Of a stretch of 64,000 nucleotides of DNA, positions 1 through 10,959 are shown one piece after another. Origin of the DNA: Phoronis australis (lineage: Eukaryota > Phoronida > Phoronidae). The translations under genes and the position numbers were made by a program. A model generated the notes under the pieces. It worked only from the letters and a program-made list of their open reading frames with translations. It did not search any database and was not told the origin of the DNA. Numbering within the stretch: position 1 is the stretch's first letter; each line of letters starts with the position of its first letter. The stretch is from positions 10,672 through 74,671 of the forward strand of contig NMRA01000848.1 in the NCBI GenBank assembly GCA_002633005.1, given 5' to 3'.

Positions 1-1
1 G

Positions 2-82
2 TACTGTGACGAAAGAAGTGACAGATGCCCAGCAGACGTCAGTAGACCAAATGGGACTATCTGCACGGTTGGAGGAGAAAAG
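2..82 (+). CDS. ADAM gene exon: end of disintegrin domain 1
   Basis: Frame 2 gives 27 residues beginning YCDERSDRCPADVS and ending NGTICTVGGEK. This is the last part of an ADAM disintegrin domain, matching the family pattern YC-x(6)-CP-x-D-x(4)-NGT-x-C. The exon ends at 82 in phase 0 before a strong donor (GTGAGT at 83). Its acceptor lies before the window, so the exon is partial. It is paralogous to the exon at 15153-15284, which ends at the same homologous position. It splices in phase to 1423. Confidence 0.85.
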
Positions 83-1422
83 GTGAGTTTGTCCTGTCCC
101 GCAAGGGCAGGGGTGTCACCAATTACAACAATGCCAGAAGTGAATCATTTACTGTAAGCTGGTGAACACTGAACGAAAACAATGAATAAGGTCAGTGTGC
201 TGTGCCATAAGCAATGACATAGAAGGGCACAAAAGTGGAAGTTAAAACAAACCCCGCACAAGGCATAGTGGCCAATGACATACAGGGGAGATAATTTCTA
301 AAGAGATCGAGCTAGAGAACACGTACTACAAATACTACAAGTAAAACACTGAGAATTCCCCTATGTAAACAAACTTTAATGAAAATCAAAATACTCTGAA
401 AATAGTAGTGAAATGCACCACAAAGAGGCATCCTGCAAAATCGGCAGATCGACAAGATGACAAATAAACACGACAGCATCGGAATAACGAGAGCACTAGA
501 ACAAATACCTACAAGAACGGAAGGGAATGTACATGTAACTAGGTAACAAACTACTAAGAAACTATCCTCTGAAACACGGCCAAAAGCTGAAATCCATAAA
601 ACATCTCCGGTAAAGAAAAGTGCCGTTCACAAGGCGTCCATAATGGAAAAAACTTGCGTCATCTATCGAGAAACTTGAAAACTAAGCTCCAAAAGGGAGA
701 GTACATGTATGGCCAAACGAGACTACGTGACAGAGTTAACACTACAGTTAAAGTTTCAGTTCTCTAAAACGGATCTAAGCCGCAGTATTTGTTACTAGGC
801 TTCCATATGAAATCGATCTGACGATGATCCCAAGTACCCAAACTCCTGCTTCAAAAACCGGGTACTTGTCTGTCTTAAGATCCAGTCTAAGGTCGTTGTC
901 ATGGTATCTATTGTACCCCTGACCTTGATTGACACTGCCTTTCGTTACTCTCCGGGCTTTGCAACATTCTATGGCTGAAGGAATGACGCTGATCGTCCTC
1001 GAGGTTTTCCTGGCTTCTCCCATGTTCTTTGTAACAGTTCGGTGCATTTGCTTGTGATGTATCTGTAGGTGAGGAGTTGCAGGACGATAGCACGTGTTCC
1101 AAATATCTCCTATCAATCCGTTAACCCCTACATGTAGTTAGGTTCGTTGGTGTTGATCTGATGTCATATACATATCTCAACACAAAATCCAGCCTCATTG
1201 CTTCTAGCTCCCTGACATCTCTTCACGTTAACCGTCTGGCTGGAACGTCCGCCTGCTTTGCCCAACTGCCCTGTTGATCCCTAAATGACCTAAACGAAAA
1301 GTTTACGTTTTGGAATGTACATGTTCGCTGGATTGTATCCGCCTTAAAATCAACTTTGTCTATATTTCAAACGAGGTTCAATATAGAGGAACAGAACTGT
1401 TTCACGACAACATTTGTTTCAG
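83..1422 (+). other. Intron of ADAM gene
   Basis: Runs from GTGAGT at 83 to a pyrimidine-containing CAG acceptor at 1420-1422. I see no gene, RNA or clear mobile element in it. The ORFs on the minus strand around 775-1116 have no recognisable domain. Confidence 0.7.
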
Positions 1423-1592
1423 GCTTACTGCTTCAGTGGGGAATGCATGACGCTTACGAAAGCCTGCCGAGCACTTCACGGACCGCAGTCGGCACCATGC
1501 CTCCAAAACTTCCACTTCAATACTCGCGGCGATATATCTGGCGATTGTGGTTATGACAACGAGCAAAACACGCACAAGAAGTGTCACCAAAC
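1423..1592 (+). CDS. ADAM gene exon: cysteine-rich domain, first half
   Basis: Starts after CAG at 1422 and ends before GTAAGA at 1593 (phase 0 in, 2 bases carried out). It encodes 56 residues starting AYCFSGECMTLTKACRALHG and ending near GYDNEQNTHKKCHQ. The YC-x(2)-G-x-C spacing, the QC/AC-x-L-x-GP segment and the later NTRGD-x(3)-GDCG segment are the standard start of an ADAM cysteine-rich domain. In this family the domain contributes substrate and adhesion contacts outside the cell. The exon joins the preceding disintegrin exon in phase 0 and the exon at 3600 through a split codon. Confidence 0.9.
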
Positions 1593-1746
1593 GTAAGACA
1601 ATAGAGACTACTCTTGAAGGATTGACGGAGATCGAGTTTCATGACGCTTACCCGAAGTTTTTTTTACCGTTAATTATTTTATAACTTTATATTTCGAAAA
1701 TTCACGCGTTATGTATAATGAATTGACCTACATGTACATGTAACAC

Positions 1747-1907
1747 CAGGATTTCGAGTGACGGCTTAAATGACCATTTAGAACACTATTCACCAACCTT
1801 CGTTTCCAAGCCGCTATTTTACCCGACAAACAACACTTTGCTGGGTAAAACTTATTCTTCGTTAGTCAACATTACGCAAGGGGGCGGAGCTTGCGATAGG
1901 TCGATTG
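1747..1907 (+). mobile_element. MITE family A, copy 1
   Basis: About 160 bp. It shares with copies at 5519, 17085 and 32099 the core AAGCCGC-x-ATTTTACCCGACAAAC, the block TTACGCAAGGGGGCGG and the terminal CGATAGGTCRATT. The left terminus is truncated relative to the other copies (it begins near AGGATTTCGAGTGACGG). It is non-coding and lies in the intron between the two cysteine-rich exons. Confidence 0.75.
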
Positions 1908-2487
1908 CGGCAGAGGTAGGTCACTGTTCTTGCAAATTTAATCTGGGTGGCAGGGGTCAACTCAGTTAAACAAATTCAATTCAACAAAGGCGTCACCTAG
2001 CTATTGCCGATACTAGGTGATAGCTTTGAAAGCAGCGCATCACAAAACGCCTGGTGCCAGAAAATGGTTGGCCAATGTTATCCGCTAGACACGCGTTTCC
2101 ATGGCAACGGAAGGATGCAATTGCTGCAATAAAAATCTTCAAATGGATGCGGTAGAAACATAATACTTGCATGTGCAACATACACCAATGAATTCATTCC
2201 GTGTATTAACTGAAAATCAATGGAACTCTGCGTGGTTTAGAGTTCTATAATGTTACTTCTCAGTATGCCAGCAATGAATGTTTATGTTTCTTCGCAGAGC
2301 GGGGAATTTTAAAAACTATTTTACCTAACGTGTGCAACGGGAAAACATTCACGTTTGAGGGATATTTGTGACAAAAAAAAACTAATAGTTACTCGCGTAA
2401 AGAGGCATGGAACGCGAAAACTCGTAAAATAGATTTTACACAGATCGTGGCGAAATTATTTCTTGGGTATGCAAACGTGAAAGTTAA

Positions 2488-3365
2488 TCACTTTGAATAT
2501 TGCAAGAATTGCAAGAAAAACTCACCAAGTTTTATTACTATGGCTTCAAGAATTTTCAGACGAAAGATATTCCTTTCGAAATAACCAATGTTAGTATTGT
2601 CAACGATGTCGGAACGGGACATTTTCTTTTTGTGGATTGTTTGAAAGTGATATTTAATGAATCCCTTTTGCAGATGCATAGATAACCGGCGAGATAAAGC
2701 GCAAGTTGTATAGCCAACATATCAGTATTAGAACGCATAGGCGGATTAAGGAGGGGGGAAGAAAAATGAAACAGCAACAGCGTGAAGCTTGAGGTCAGGT
2801 GGGGGAATCGGGGTCGGGTTTTTTATTAGTCCACCCATAGATTTTGCGAACAGGAAGCTCACATGTTCGGCCCCCGAATATTTCGCATACAATCGCGCTT
2901 TGCCCAGTGCCCCCCTTATGTTATCCTAGATGCGCTACTGGAACGAATACATTCGTTGTGAGGACAATTGAACTAATAAATCAAGTCAGTTTTGGCCAAC
3001 ATTCGAACTGATTTTGTGCACACATTGCTTTTAACCACAAGATCTTTAGTTTTATAGTTTTGGTAATATACATGTATAATGAAAGAAAGGCCATCTTCTG
3101 GTTTAAACATTACTGTGAATTTTCGTTTTAAATCTCGTTCATCTTCACTATAACGTGAATGGAATTGGTTGCGGTAGAATGGTTTCTTGGTACAACCACC
3201 TATTTGTTTTGAACGCCCAGGCTTATGTGAGCGGCTTATGAAAAGCTTCATATTCTCATCAACAAACTTATTACTGTAGCTGTTATTTATCATAATTTGC
3301 TCGATGCGCTCACACTCAGTGTGAAAGGTTTCCCAATCTGAGCATGCAGAATATGCTCTTTTCAA
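2488..3365 (-). pseudogene. Penelope-like element remnant (end of RT plus GIY-YIG endonuclease)
   Basis: On the minus strand, from 3365 downward, the frame reads MKRAYSACSDWETFHTECER, later PFYRNQFHSRYSEDERDLK and then a stretch ending in LIY. This is the typical region between reverse transcriptase and endonuclease in Penelope-like elements. A TAG follows where the family usually has Gln, then FNCPHNEC continues in the same frame. After about 170-200 bp of unrelated DNA, the endonuclease resumes with YVGYTTCALSRRLSMHLQ, the YIG half of GIY-YIG, and then DIVDNTNI and RNIFRLKILEA. The copy is broken by the stop and the insertion. It lies antisense within the ADAM intron. Confidence 0.85.
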
Positions 3366-3599
3366 GAAGTTCGTCTGAACAGAGCGCTTATATCCCAGAG
3401 GACATGGGCATATACATACATGTATAGGTATACATATACATGTACATATCTATGTTTAATTAGAATGAGGACAATTTAACTTGATGTTTTCGACCTAATC
3501 AGAAAATGGTATTTTAACATAAAATGATACACGAACAGTTGCCTTCCCTTTAATATTCCTTTACTTGTGGTCAAAAGATACGCCATTGTTTGTTTTCAG

Positions 3600-3768
3600 A
3601 AATATATATTGTGGACGCCTTCATTGCACGTCATCCATGTTCTTGTTGGAAAGTTTGACAGACGTTGTCAGGCACTATGACACGTCGACAGGATGTGCGA
3701 ACGCTATCTTCCTACAAGAGTTGGGTAAAGGGATGGTACCAAATGGCGTTGTTTGTGACACTGATAAG
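3600..3768 (+). CDS. ADAM gene exon: cysteine-rich domain, second half
   Basis: Begins after TTTTCAG (AG at 3598-3599), completes the split codon from 1592, and ends at 3768 before GTAGTC in phase 0. It reads NIYCGRLHCTSS, then RHYDTSTGCANAI, LGKGMVPNGVVCDTDK. The pattern CG-x-L-x-C ... GC-x(5)-LG-x-G-x-V-x-NG-x-C is the second half of ADAM cysteine-rich domains. In ordinary ADAMs the next residues are VC-x-N-x-x-C leading into the EGF module. That continuation is found at 15488, more than 11 kb downstream, with two disintegrin exons in between. Confidence 0.9.
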
Positions 3769-5210
3769 GTAGTCAGTCTCTTCGTATGTCGGCCACCACA
3801 CTTTGATTAATTTTTTTCAGACTGGCTCAGTCTCGAGAACAATTTTAGAAATGCCGCGATAAAGCAAGAAAAAGCAATTTTAAGGGCATTTTAGACCAAG
3901 CGCCCCGTGCAACCCAATCGACGAATTTAGGCTATATATTGATTACTTTCTTCAGGAATGCTGTGTATCAGTCTATAAATTTTCGAATAATTTGCTTTTG
4001 AGGTTTGATCGAGATTTCACTCGAGAGTTAGTGGTGGTCACGTGTTCACAAATACATGTGCACGACTCCAAAATTTAGAATCACTCCGAATCTCAAATAT
4101 GACGTCTGCTTGAGTATTTCTTGGTGATTTTCAAAATGTCAGAAATTACCCACTTGAGTATTTTGTATAACTTTCTAGTCATGAAAGTAACGTTTGGTAG
4201 TCGCGGGCCCTGCAACAAGGTTTACTTAGTGTCTTGTTTATTGAAGCTTAGAACAGTGCTCGGCTGGGTGATTTTCTCTCGTTCTGGGTACCACCATATC
4301 GTTTTCAATCGAAAGTATTCAAGTTTTAGCTGTTTTCAGTTTTTCAAATTGTGCTTACACTGTAGGAAAGTGGCGGCGCCAATAAATCTTGAGTAAAATT
4401 TGAGTAAATTTGGGAGGGTTACTCGAAAATATCAGGCTTGCTACTAGGCATTCTTGAACACGTTCTCAATATAAAGCAGTGTGTTTGAAGCCATAACTGC
4501 TAGTATATTAATTAAACTGCAATCAGTGTAAAAATCCATGAGATTACGTAGCAACAGATATAATTAAAATATACTATTGCTGCTAAAATGGAGGTGATAA
4601 CCAGAAAAAGTAACAAAATTCACAAAGTTTGACATAGGTGCTAAGGGAAAACAATGTAGTCACCACAGAGATTCTAATGTTCCTCCCACTTTCCTAGAAA
4701 TAATTTAAAATGCATTTTAGAATATAGTTAAATGCTAATATACCTTAATGCCTAAGTTTAAACAGTCTGGACTTGTATCAATACCTATTATCGACCTGGC
4801 TGCTGCTTGAATTGGCCACTGATTTGTTTACAAAGGTTCAAGGTCTCAGTTTCCATATAAGGGAAATGTGCTACGTCTACATGTATGTATTGTGATATTA
4901 AATAAGGAGACGTCCTTTGCCTTGAGCGAGAAAAAATCGACGAAGTGACGAGCAGTTGATAGATCGTTTTTGCAAATTTGAATCTTATAGAAAATGCTTT
5001 GACATCAACAGCATTTTATTTTTTTTTTTACGAACCAGCCAAATCAATACATAATAAAGAGGTATAATTCTGTTTCAGGGTCAGAGAAACACTTTGAATT
5101 TTACAATTTAGCCTGATTTTCGTGTTCCATGCCTCTTTAATGAATTAAATGGTATAAACAAAGCTTCAACTGACGGAAATCAAGCGATAAATATGGAAAG
5201 AGAGCCAGAA
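3769..5210 (+). other. Intronic DNA without recognised features
   Basis: AT-rich intron sequence. Short open frames occur around 4121-4396 but show no domain, signal peptide or splice-supported exon. Nothing further is supported here. Confidence 0.6.
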
Positions 5211-5325
5211 GAAATGTGTGGAAAGGAGTGAATTAAATGTGTGCATGTGCATTCTTGTGAGTGCGTGTGCGTGTGTGTGTGTTAGTGGGTGTGCATGCAG
5301 GACAGTTCTATCATATGAATATATA

Positions 5326-5327
<2 letters not shown>

Positions 5328-5423
<96 letters not shown>

Positions 5424-5440
5424 TTTGTGTGTGTGTGTGT
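5328..5440 (+). repeat. (TG)n microsatellite
   Basis: Roughly 113 bp of nearly pure TG dinucleotide, interrupted by a short GCGCGCG and one TTT near its 3' end. The long Cys/Val and His/Thr open frames over it are products of the repeat, not genes. Confidence 0.98.
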
Positions 5441-5518
5441 CAGTATTATTCGGTAGTAGCCCTTCGTTAAAGACACGACTAGACTTTTTGTTAGCGAGCT
5501 TGATACTGGCACGTTCGT

Positions 5519-5696
5519 AATTGACCTATCGCAAGCCCCGCCCCTTGCGTAATGTCGAGAAACAAACAATAAGTTTTACCCGGCAACGTCTTGTTTGTCG
5601 GGTAAAATGGCGGCTTAGAAACGAAGGTATGTCAAGAATGCTGCGTTCTGATTGGTCACTTAAGCAGTCACTCAGGATCTTGGCGATAGGTCAATT
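5519..5696 (+). mobile_element. MITE family A, copy 2
   Basis: About 178 bp with inverted termini AATTGACCTATCGCAAG at the left and CTTGGCGATAGGTCAATT at the right. The interior has GGGTAAAATGGCGGCTTAGAAACG. It is in the opposite orientation to copies 1 and 3 and the same orientation as copy 4. It has no coding capacity. Both ends are intact here, so it defines the family's termini. Confidence 0.85.
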
Positions 5697-5699
5697 GTC

Positions 5700-6840
5700 T
5701 CCTTTCTTCTCGTGCACAGGTATGAAGTAAAAGACCGAGAGACATTACAAATAAACAAATAAAAAACCGTAGCTATACTTCGTGACGTCATGTCACATCA
5801 TCAGGCAATGAGTGGAATGAACATACAGTATACAGTATACAGAGCGAAATAAACAGTGAAATACACGTGACAGCGAGAAGAGGGGCATACAAGCAGAGAG
5901 TGTAAATGCAACACACTGTAGGAAGCCCGCAACCCTATCGAAACAGAACCAGCGTGCGATGTACGTGAGCTCTTCATTCAACACAAGTTTTTCGTGACTG
6001 ATCAATATATCAGTGTATTATAAGAACTGTATGTCTAACAATTATCTGAGTGAAGAACATGTGCTTAAGAAAATTGTATGGGATAACGTTAAGATGGTCA
6101 AAACTGGTGATATATTGAATGTATTCATTTATTATCAGAATATGAAGTAACGTCACCTTGTCATGACAAACAACCCCAGTCGTGAAGGCTACGACCAGTG
6201 GCCAAATGTAATGTTGTTTACCAATTCACATGTCATATGGACGAATGTCTTCGTCCTCATTCTCGTGAACAGCGTTACACTGGACACGTGGTGTGTTCTC
6301 TCTCGCAAACGCTGTCCATGCACTTGCAAGGGAGGGGTCCATTTGAGATCACTTTGTACACCAACATGGCAGAAAAATAACTACGCAAGAAATAGTAGAC
6401 AATACCATCATTCGCTATGTTGAAAATGACATATTTCGGCTAAAGATTTTGTAATCGCTATTAATGAGGCACGAAAAACCCCTGTTGAATGAATACATTG
6501 TAGTTCACAGCTGTGTATCACACGCTGGCTCAGTTTCGATAGGGTTGGGGGCTTCCTAAGTGTGTTGCAATCACACTCTCTGCTTGGGCCTCTTCCCGCT
6601 ATCACGTGTATTTCACTGTTTAATTCTCTCTGCATACGTTCATTCCATTCATTGCCTGATTATGTGACATGAAGTCATGAAATATAGCTATTGTTTTTAT
6701 TTTTTTTGTTATGTCTCTCTGTCTTTTAGTTCATACCTGCACACCAGAAGAATGGAGAGTGTTCTGAAAGTACGAACGTACCAGTATCAAGCTCGCTAAC
6801 GAAAGTCTAGTCGTGTCTTTAACGAAGTTTATATATGTGT
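5700..6840 (+). mobile_element. Penelope-like element with inverted flanking repeats
   Basis: The sequence at about 5700-5960 recurs in inverted orientation at about 6500-6770, including the AAGCCC-x-CAACCCTATCG block and the motif around CACGTGAYAGCGRGAAG. Between them is a broken plus-strand coding stretch. It reads ILNVFIYYQNMK, a stop, RHLVMTNNPSR, then in shifted frames VVYQFTCHMDECL, LSMHLQG and VENDIFRLKILESLL. These match the RT-to-GIY-YIG portion of Penelope-like elements. YTG replaces YIG. Inverted flanking repeats are a known arrangement in this class. The element is degenerate, with stops and frameshifts. Confidence 0.75.
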
Positions 6841-8016
6841 GTGTGGGGAGGTGTATGTGAATAGGAACATTTATGAAAATCCAGTTGTGCCGGACATGAA
6901 ACAATCTTTTCCGAATACCTGTCTTTGGTCTTGGCTGAACCTGAACTTCGGTCTTAGACAATTCTTTGTTCTTGGAATGTAAGTCTTAACACTTTTCATG
7001 AAGCGCCGTAATGAAAGTGAAGCATACCTTCGTCAGTTGAATGCGATAGAGTTATGCTCGTTGAGACACAATTTTCACGGTGAGAATTTGGACGAAGATA
7101 GTTTGTCAGAACTTGATCATGTTTTTCGGGTATAGGTGTGTGTAAAGCAGGAGTGTCGCGCTGACGTTCTCAATGACACATTCCGCTGTAGTGGTCACGT
7201 GGTGAGTTTCTTTAGACTTTTTCCGCCAAGAGCTCTTGATGTGTCTAATTTCCTCAGCAGTAGATTGTCCCACTTAGATTTTTGACAGGTGCATACAATG
7301 TAACTCTAGTAAACAAAATTTATCCGTCGGACTACACCAAGCACACAATATATCTTTCTAGAGTCATTGTGCAATGAATACGTATAATTTCGATCGATTT
7401 CTCAGAATACTGTAAATATAATTCATTAAAGGAGAATGCCACGCTATTTAGTCGGTCTATATCCATATCACCTCATATACAGTCCATATCACGTCGCCTG
7501 GAGGTGTCGCGTTAACCTGTGAGAGAGATTAGTACACGTCACAGCGAAGTGTTTCATCTGAGTGTGTGCCGTTATGTTGTGGCGTATCGTTCCCGCTTGT
7601 GTGAACCATGAAGCTACAAGGAAAGCGGATGTGTCAATTTTTCGATATCCTCGAGAACCCGAAATGTTTTAGAAGTGGTTCCCAGCAGCAGAAAACGAAA
7701 AGTACGCCGTTAATACCAAGGACGAGGCCGTGAAATATCTCGATCCTTCTCTGTGGCCGGCATTGTTCTGTTTCAAAATAAATTATTCTCATATTAGCCT
7801 AACTAATGTTTATATCAAACTGAAACAACGTGTCAAAGTCTGTCTCAGCAGATACAATTTGTAATGCCTTAGAAGTGTTCGAGAGTCTGTAAATGTTTTG
7901 AGAAATCAGCAATGAATAAATTATACTGCGTTACCGGCTTCAGATGCAATAAGCTAATTAACCGGGCGCCCGCCCGTGTGAGGGCATGCTAATGCAGTGT
8001 TTGTTGACTGAAAGCT
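6334..8016 (+). repeat. Tandem near-duplicate, unit 1 (ends at a single N)
   Basis: This stretch is repeated at 8018-9710. The last part (about 7137-8016 against 8827-9710) is almost identical, while the first part differs at many positions and by small indels. The repeat boundary coincides exactly with the lone N at 8017, pointing to an assembly join rather than a biological duplication. Confidence 0.85.
7574..7790 (+). pseudogene. Possible THAP-like coding fragment (copy 1)
   Basis: From the ATG at 7574 the frame reads MLWRIVPACVNHEATRKADV then SIFRYPREPEMF, a stop, KWFPAAENEKYAV. The FRYPREPEM-x(2)-KWF segment resembles the F-x-FP-x(6-8)-W core of THAP DNA-binding domains. Most of the zinc-ligand cysteines are not evident and there is an in-frame stop. 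It recurs at about 9268-9485 in the duplicated unit. The assignment is tentative. Confidence 0.3.
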
Positions 8017-8017
8017 N
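8017..8017. other. Single-N assembly junction
   Basis: One ambiguous base separates two near-identical copies of about 1.7 kb. The position marks a contig join. Confidence 0.9.
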
Positions 8018-9710
8018 GGGTCCATTCGAGATCACTTTGTACACCAACATGGCAGAAAAATAACTATGCAAGGAATAGTAGACAATACCATCATTCGCTA
8101 TGTTGAAAATGACATATTTCGGCTAAAGATTTTGGAATCGCTATTAATGAGGCACGAAAAACCCCTGTTGAATGAATAGTTCACAGCTGTGTATCACACG
8201 CTGGCTCAATTTAGATCGGGTTGCGGTCTTCCTACAGTGTGTTGCATTCACACTCTCTGGTTGTATGCCCCTCTTCCCGCTATCACGTGTATTTCACTGT
8301 TTAATTATCTCTGCATACGTTCATTCCGCTCACTGCCCGACGATGTGACATGAAGTCACGAAATGTAGCTACTGTTTTTATTTTTTGTGTTATGACTCTC
8401 TGTCTTTAAGTTCATACCTGCACACCAGAAGAATGGAAACTGTTCCGAAAGTACGAACGTGCCAGTATCAAGCTCGCTAAAAAGTCTAGTCGTGTCTTTA
8501 ACGAAGTTTATGTAATTATATACATGTATATTTGTGGGGGGTATGTGAATAGGAACATTTATGAAAATCCAGCTGTGCAGGACAAGAACCAACGTTTTCC
8601 GAATACCTGTCTTTGGTCTTGGCTGAGCCTGAACTTCGGTCTTAGACAATTATTTGTTCTTGGAACGTAAGTCTTAACACTTTTCATGAAGCGCCGTAAT
8701 GAAAATGAAGCATACATGTACTTTCGTCAGTTGAATGCAATAGAGTTACGCTCGTTGAGACACTATTGTCACGGTGAAAATTTGGACGAAGATAGTTTGT
8801 TAGAACTTGACCATGTCTTTCGGATATAGGTGTGTGTAAAGCAGGAGTGTCGCGCTGACGTTCTCAATGACACATTCCGCTGTAGTGGTCACGTGGTGAG
8901 TTTCTTTAGACTTTTTCCGCCAAGAGCTCTTGATGTGTCTAATTTCCTCAGCAGTAGATTGTCCCACTTAGATTTTTGACAGGTGCATACAATGTAACTC
9001 TAGTAAACAAAATTTATCCGTCGGACTACACCAAGCACACAATATATCTTTCTAGAGTCATTGTGCAATGAATACGTATAATTTCGATCGATTTCTCAGA
9101 ATACTGTAAATATAATTCATTAAAGGAGAATGCCACGCTATTTAGTCGGTCTATATCCATATCACCTCATATACAGTCCATATCACGTCGCCTGGAGGTG
9201 TCGCGTTAACCTGTGAGAGAGATTAGTACACGTCACAGCGAAGTGTTTCATCTGAGTGTGTGCCGTTATGTTGTGGCGTATCGTTCCCGCTTGTGTGAAC
9301 CATGAAGCTACAAGGAAAGCGGATGTGTCAATTTTTCGATATCCTCGAGAACCCGAAATGTTTTAGAAGTGGTTCCCAGCAGCAGAAAACGAAAAGTACG
9401 CCGTTAATACCAAGGACGAGGCCGTGAAATATCTCGATCCTTCTCTGTGGCCGGCATTGTTCTGTTTCAAAATAAATTATTTTCATATTAGCCTAACTAA
9501 TGTTTATATCAAACTGAAACAACGTGTCAAAGTCTGTCTCAGCAGATACAATTTGTAATGCCTTAGAAGTGTTCGAGAGTCTGTAAATGTTTTGAGAAAT
9601 CAGCAATGAATAAATTATACTGCGTTACCGGCTTCAGATGCAATAAGCTAATTAACCGGGCGCCCGCCCGTGTGAGGGCATGCTAATGCAGTGTTTGTTG
9701 ACTGAAAGCT
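8018..9710 (+). repeat. Tandem near-duplicate, unit 2
   Basis: Second copy of 6334-8016. It begins immediately after the N with GGGTCCATTCGAGATCAC and contains a second degenerate Penelope endonuclease tail (VENDIFRLKILESLL) and a second THAP-like fragment. Unique sequence resumes at about 9711. Confidence 0.85.
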
Positions 9711-10521
9711 ATTGTGTGGTCAGAGGTTAGGGCAATCTATATATTATTCAAACCAGTGTACCTTTTCCCTGTATGGTTCTGCAGAAGGGGAACCTGGCTT
9801 GGCGGCCCCCAACGAGTAAGTAGACTTCCATTTCGCGGCGAATTCACCAAAATATTCAAGTGCACGTGATTTTTTTTGCTTCACTAGTCTAGTCATTTTG
9901 TGACTGGAAGTTTAGTTTTCAACTTTCGCAGCCGACTAACCCGACTGGTTTATATTCGTAATTTCTCCAGTCCGGCTGCGACGGGCCTAATCGGGAACGA
10001 AGACACTGGGTTAGAATGGGGGTTTTGAAACAGTTTCCAAGTCTGAAATTACTACATACAGCTGTGCTCTCCTGTCTTTATTTCACGGAAGCATAATTCA
10101 AATTTACCACCGAACAGACTCCAAACTTCCCGCGACCCACCGCGGAAAGTTGGCTATCCGAACTTCTTATTTTGGGCTATGGTACGTTACGTGCTTAAAA
10201 TTTCAATGCGTTTGAAATGATTTTACATCTAATTTTGATGATTTATTGGTGTAAAACGATAAATTCAAGCGATATACTGACACCAGTATGCGTCTGGGGA
10301 ACTGCTGAACAGACTGTATTAGAACTTTTGACGTCATTGGTTAATTTCAACACCTCCATCTGCCGTCTATTGTCAAGTAAAAAATGATCTTGCTGTCATA
10401 GAATGGAACTACTCGATCTAAATTGATACAAAATACCTTGTTTTGGTGGTATTCTCCTTTACCGTCTCCCCACAAGTGTTTTTTTTTTTCAAACAGAGAT
10501 TGCAACTTTCTATCGCCGCAG

Positions 10522-10686
10522 GCCAGAAGTAGTTCCTGTATGAATGGTCGACTAGACGGCGGGGAGGAATGTGACTGTGGCACACCTCGAGAGTGTACGA
10601 ATAAATGCTGTGACCCGTGCACGTGCAAAATGACTTTACATGTGCAATGTGCGCATGGGAATTGTTGCGATTTGGACACGTGCCAG
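10522..10686 (+). CDS. ADAM gene exon: disintegrin domain 2, first half
   Basis: Acceptor CCGCAG ends at 10521 and donor GTACTG begins at 10687; phase 0 on both sides, 55 codons. It reads [20 protein letters not shown], then [17 protein letters not shown], then [13 protein letters not shown]. The CGN-x-x(4)-GE-x-CDCG / EC-x-x-x-CC / CA-x-G-x-CC ladder is diagnostic of ADAM disintegrin domains. There is one cysteine more than usual: CCDPCTC where the family normally has CCD-x-x-TC without the extra Cys. It joins the exon at 15153 in phase 0 to complete a second disintegrin domain. The unusual location is between cysteine-rich and EGF exons. Confidence 0.88.
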
Positions 10687-10799
10687 GTACTGGATGCTTG
10701 TATTCAGCAATGCATGATGAAGGGAGGGGTTGTTGTGAGTTAGTGTTGCAAGGGCGACACTATAAGTAAGTGTCGGTGCGGCAATATGTGTAGTAAGCA

Positions 10800-10930
10800 C
10801 TAGTACACAACTGTGTTAAGCCTCTGTGTTCAGGGGTAGCGTATGCCGAGATCATGCCCCGCATGGGAATCGAACCAGCGACCCGGATAGTACCGACAAA
10901 CGTGCTAATCAGAGTGAGTGGCTAACAGAC
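10800..10930 (-). repeat. Possible tRNA-derived SINE fragment
   Basis: On the minus strand this contains GGTTCGATTCCCATGCGG, a good match to a pol III B box, preceded by a poor A-box-like GTTAGCC...AGCACG. It does not fold into an obvious intact tRNA cloverleaf by eye, so it is reported as a SINE-like fragment only. Confidence 0.35.
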
Positions 10931-10959
10931 GAGACTCATATGATTCAAAAGAAGCACGT

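Noticed and set aside
5218-5569. Long Cys/Val-rich and Thr/His-rich open frames
   Set aside because: They are translations of the (TG)n microsatellite in different frames and strands.
10800-10930. Possible tRNA gene on the minus strand
   Set aside because: There is a B-box-like GGTTCGATTCC but no convincing cloverleaf or A box; kept only as a possible SINE fragment.
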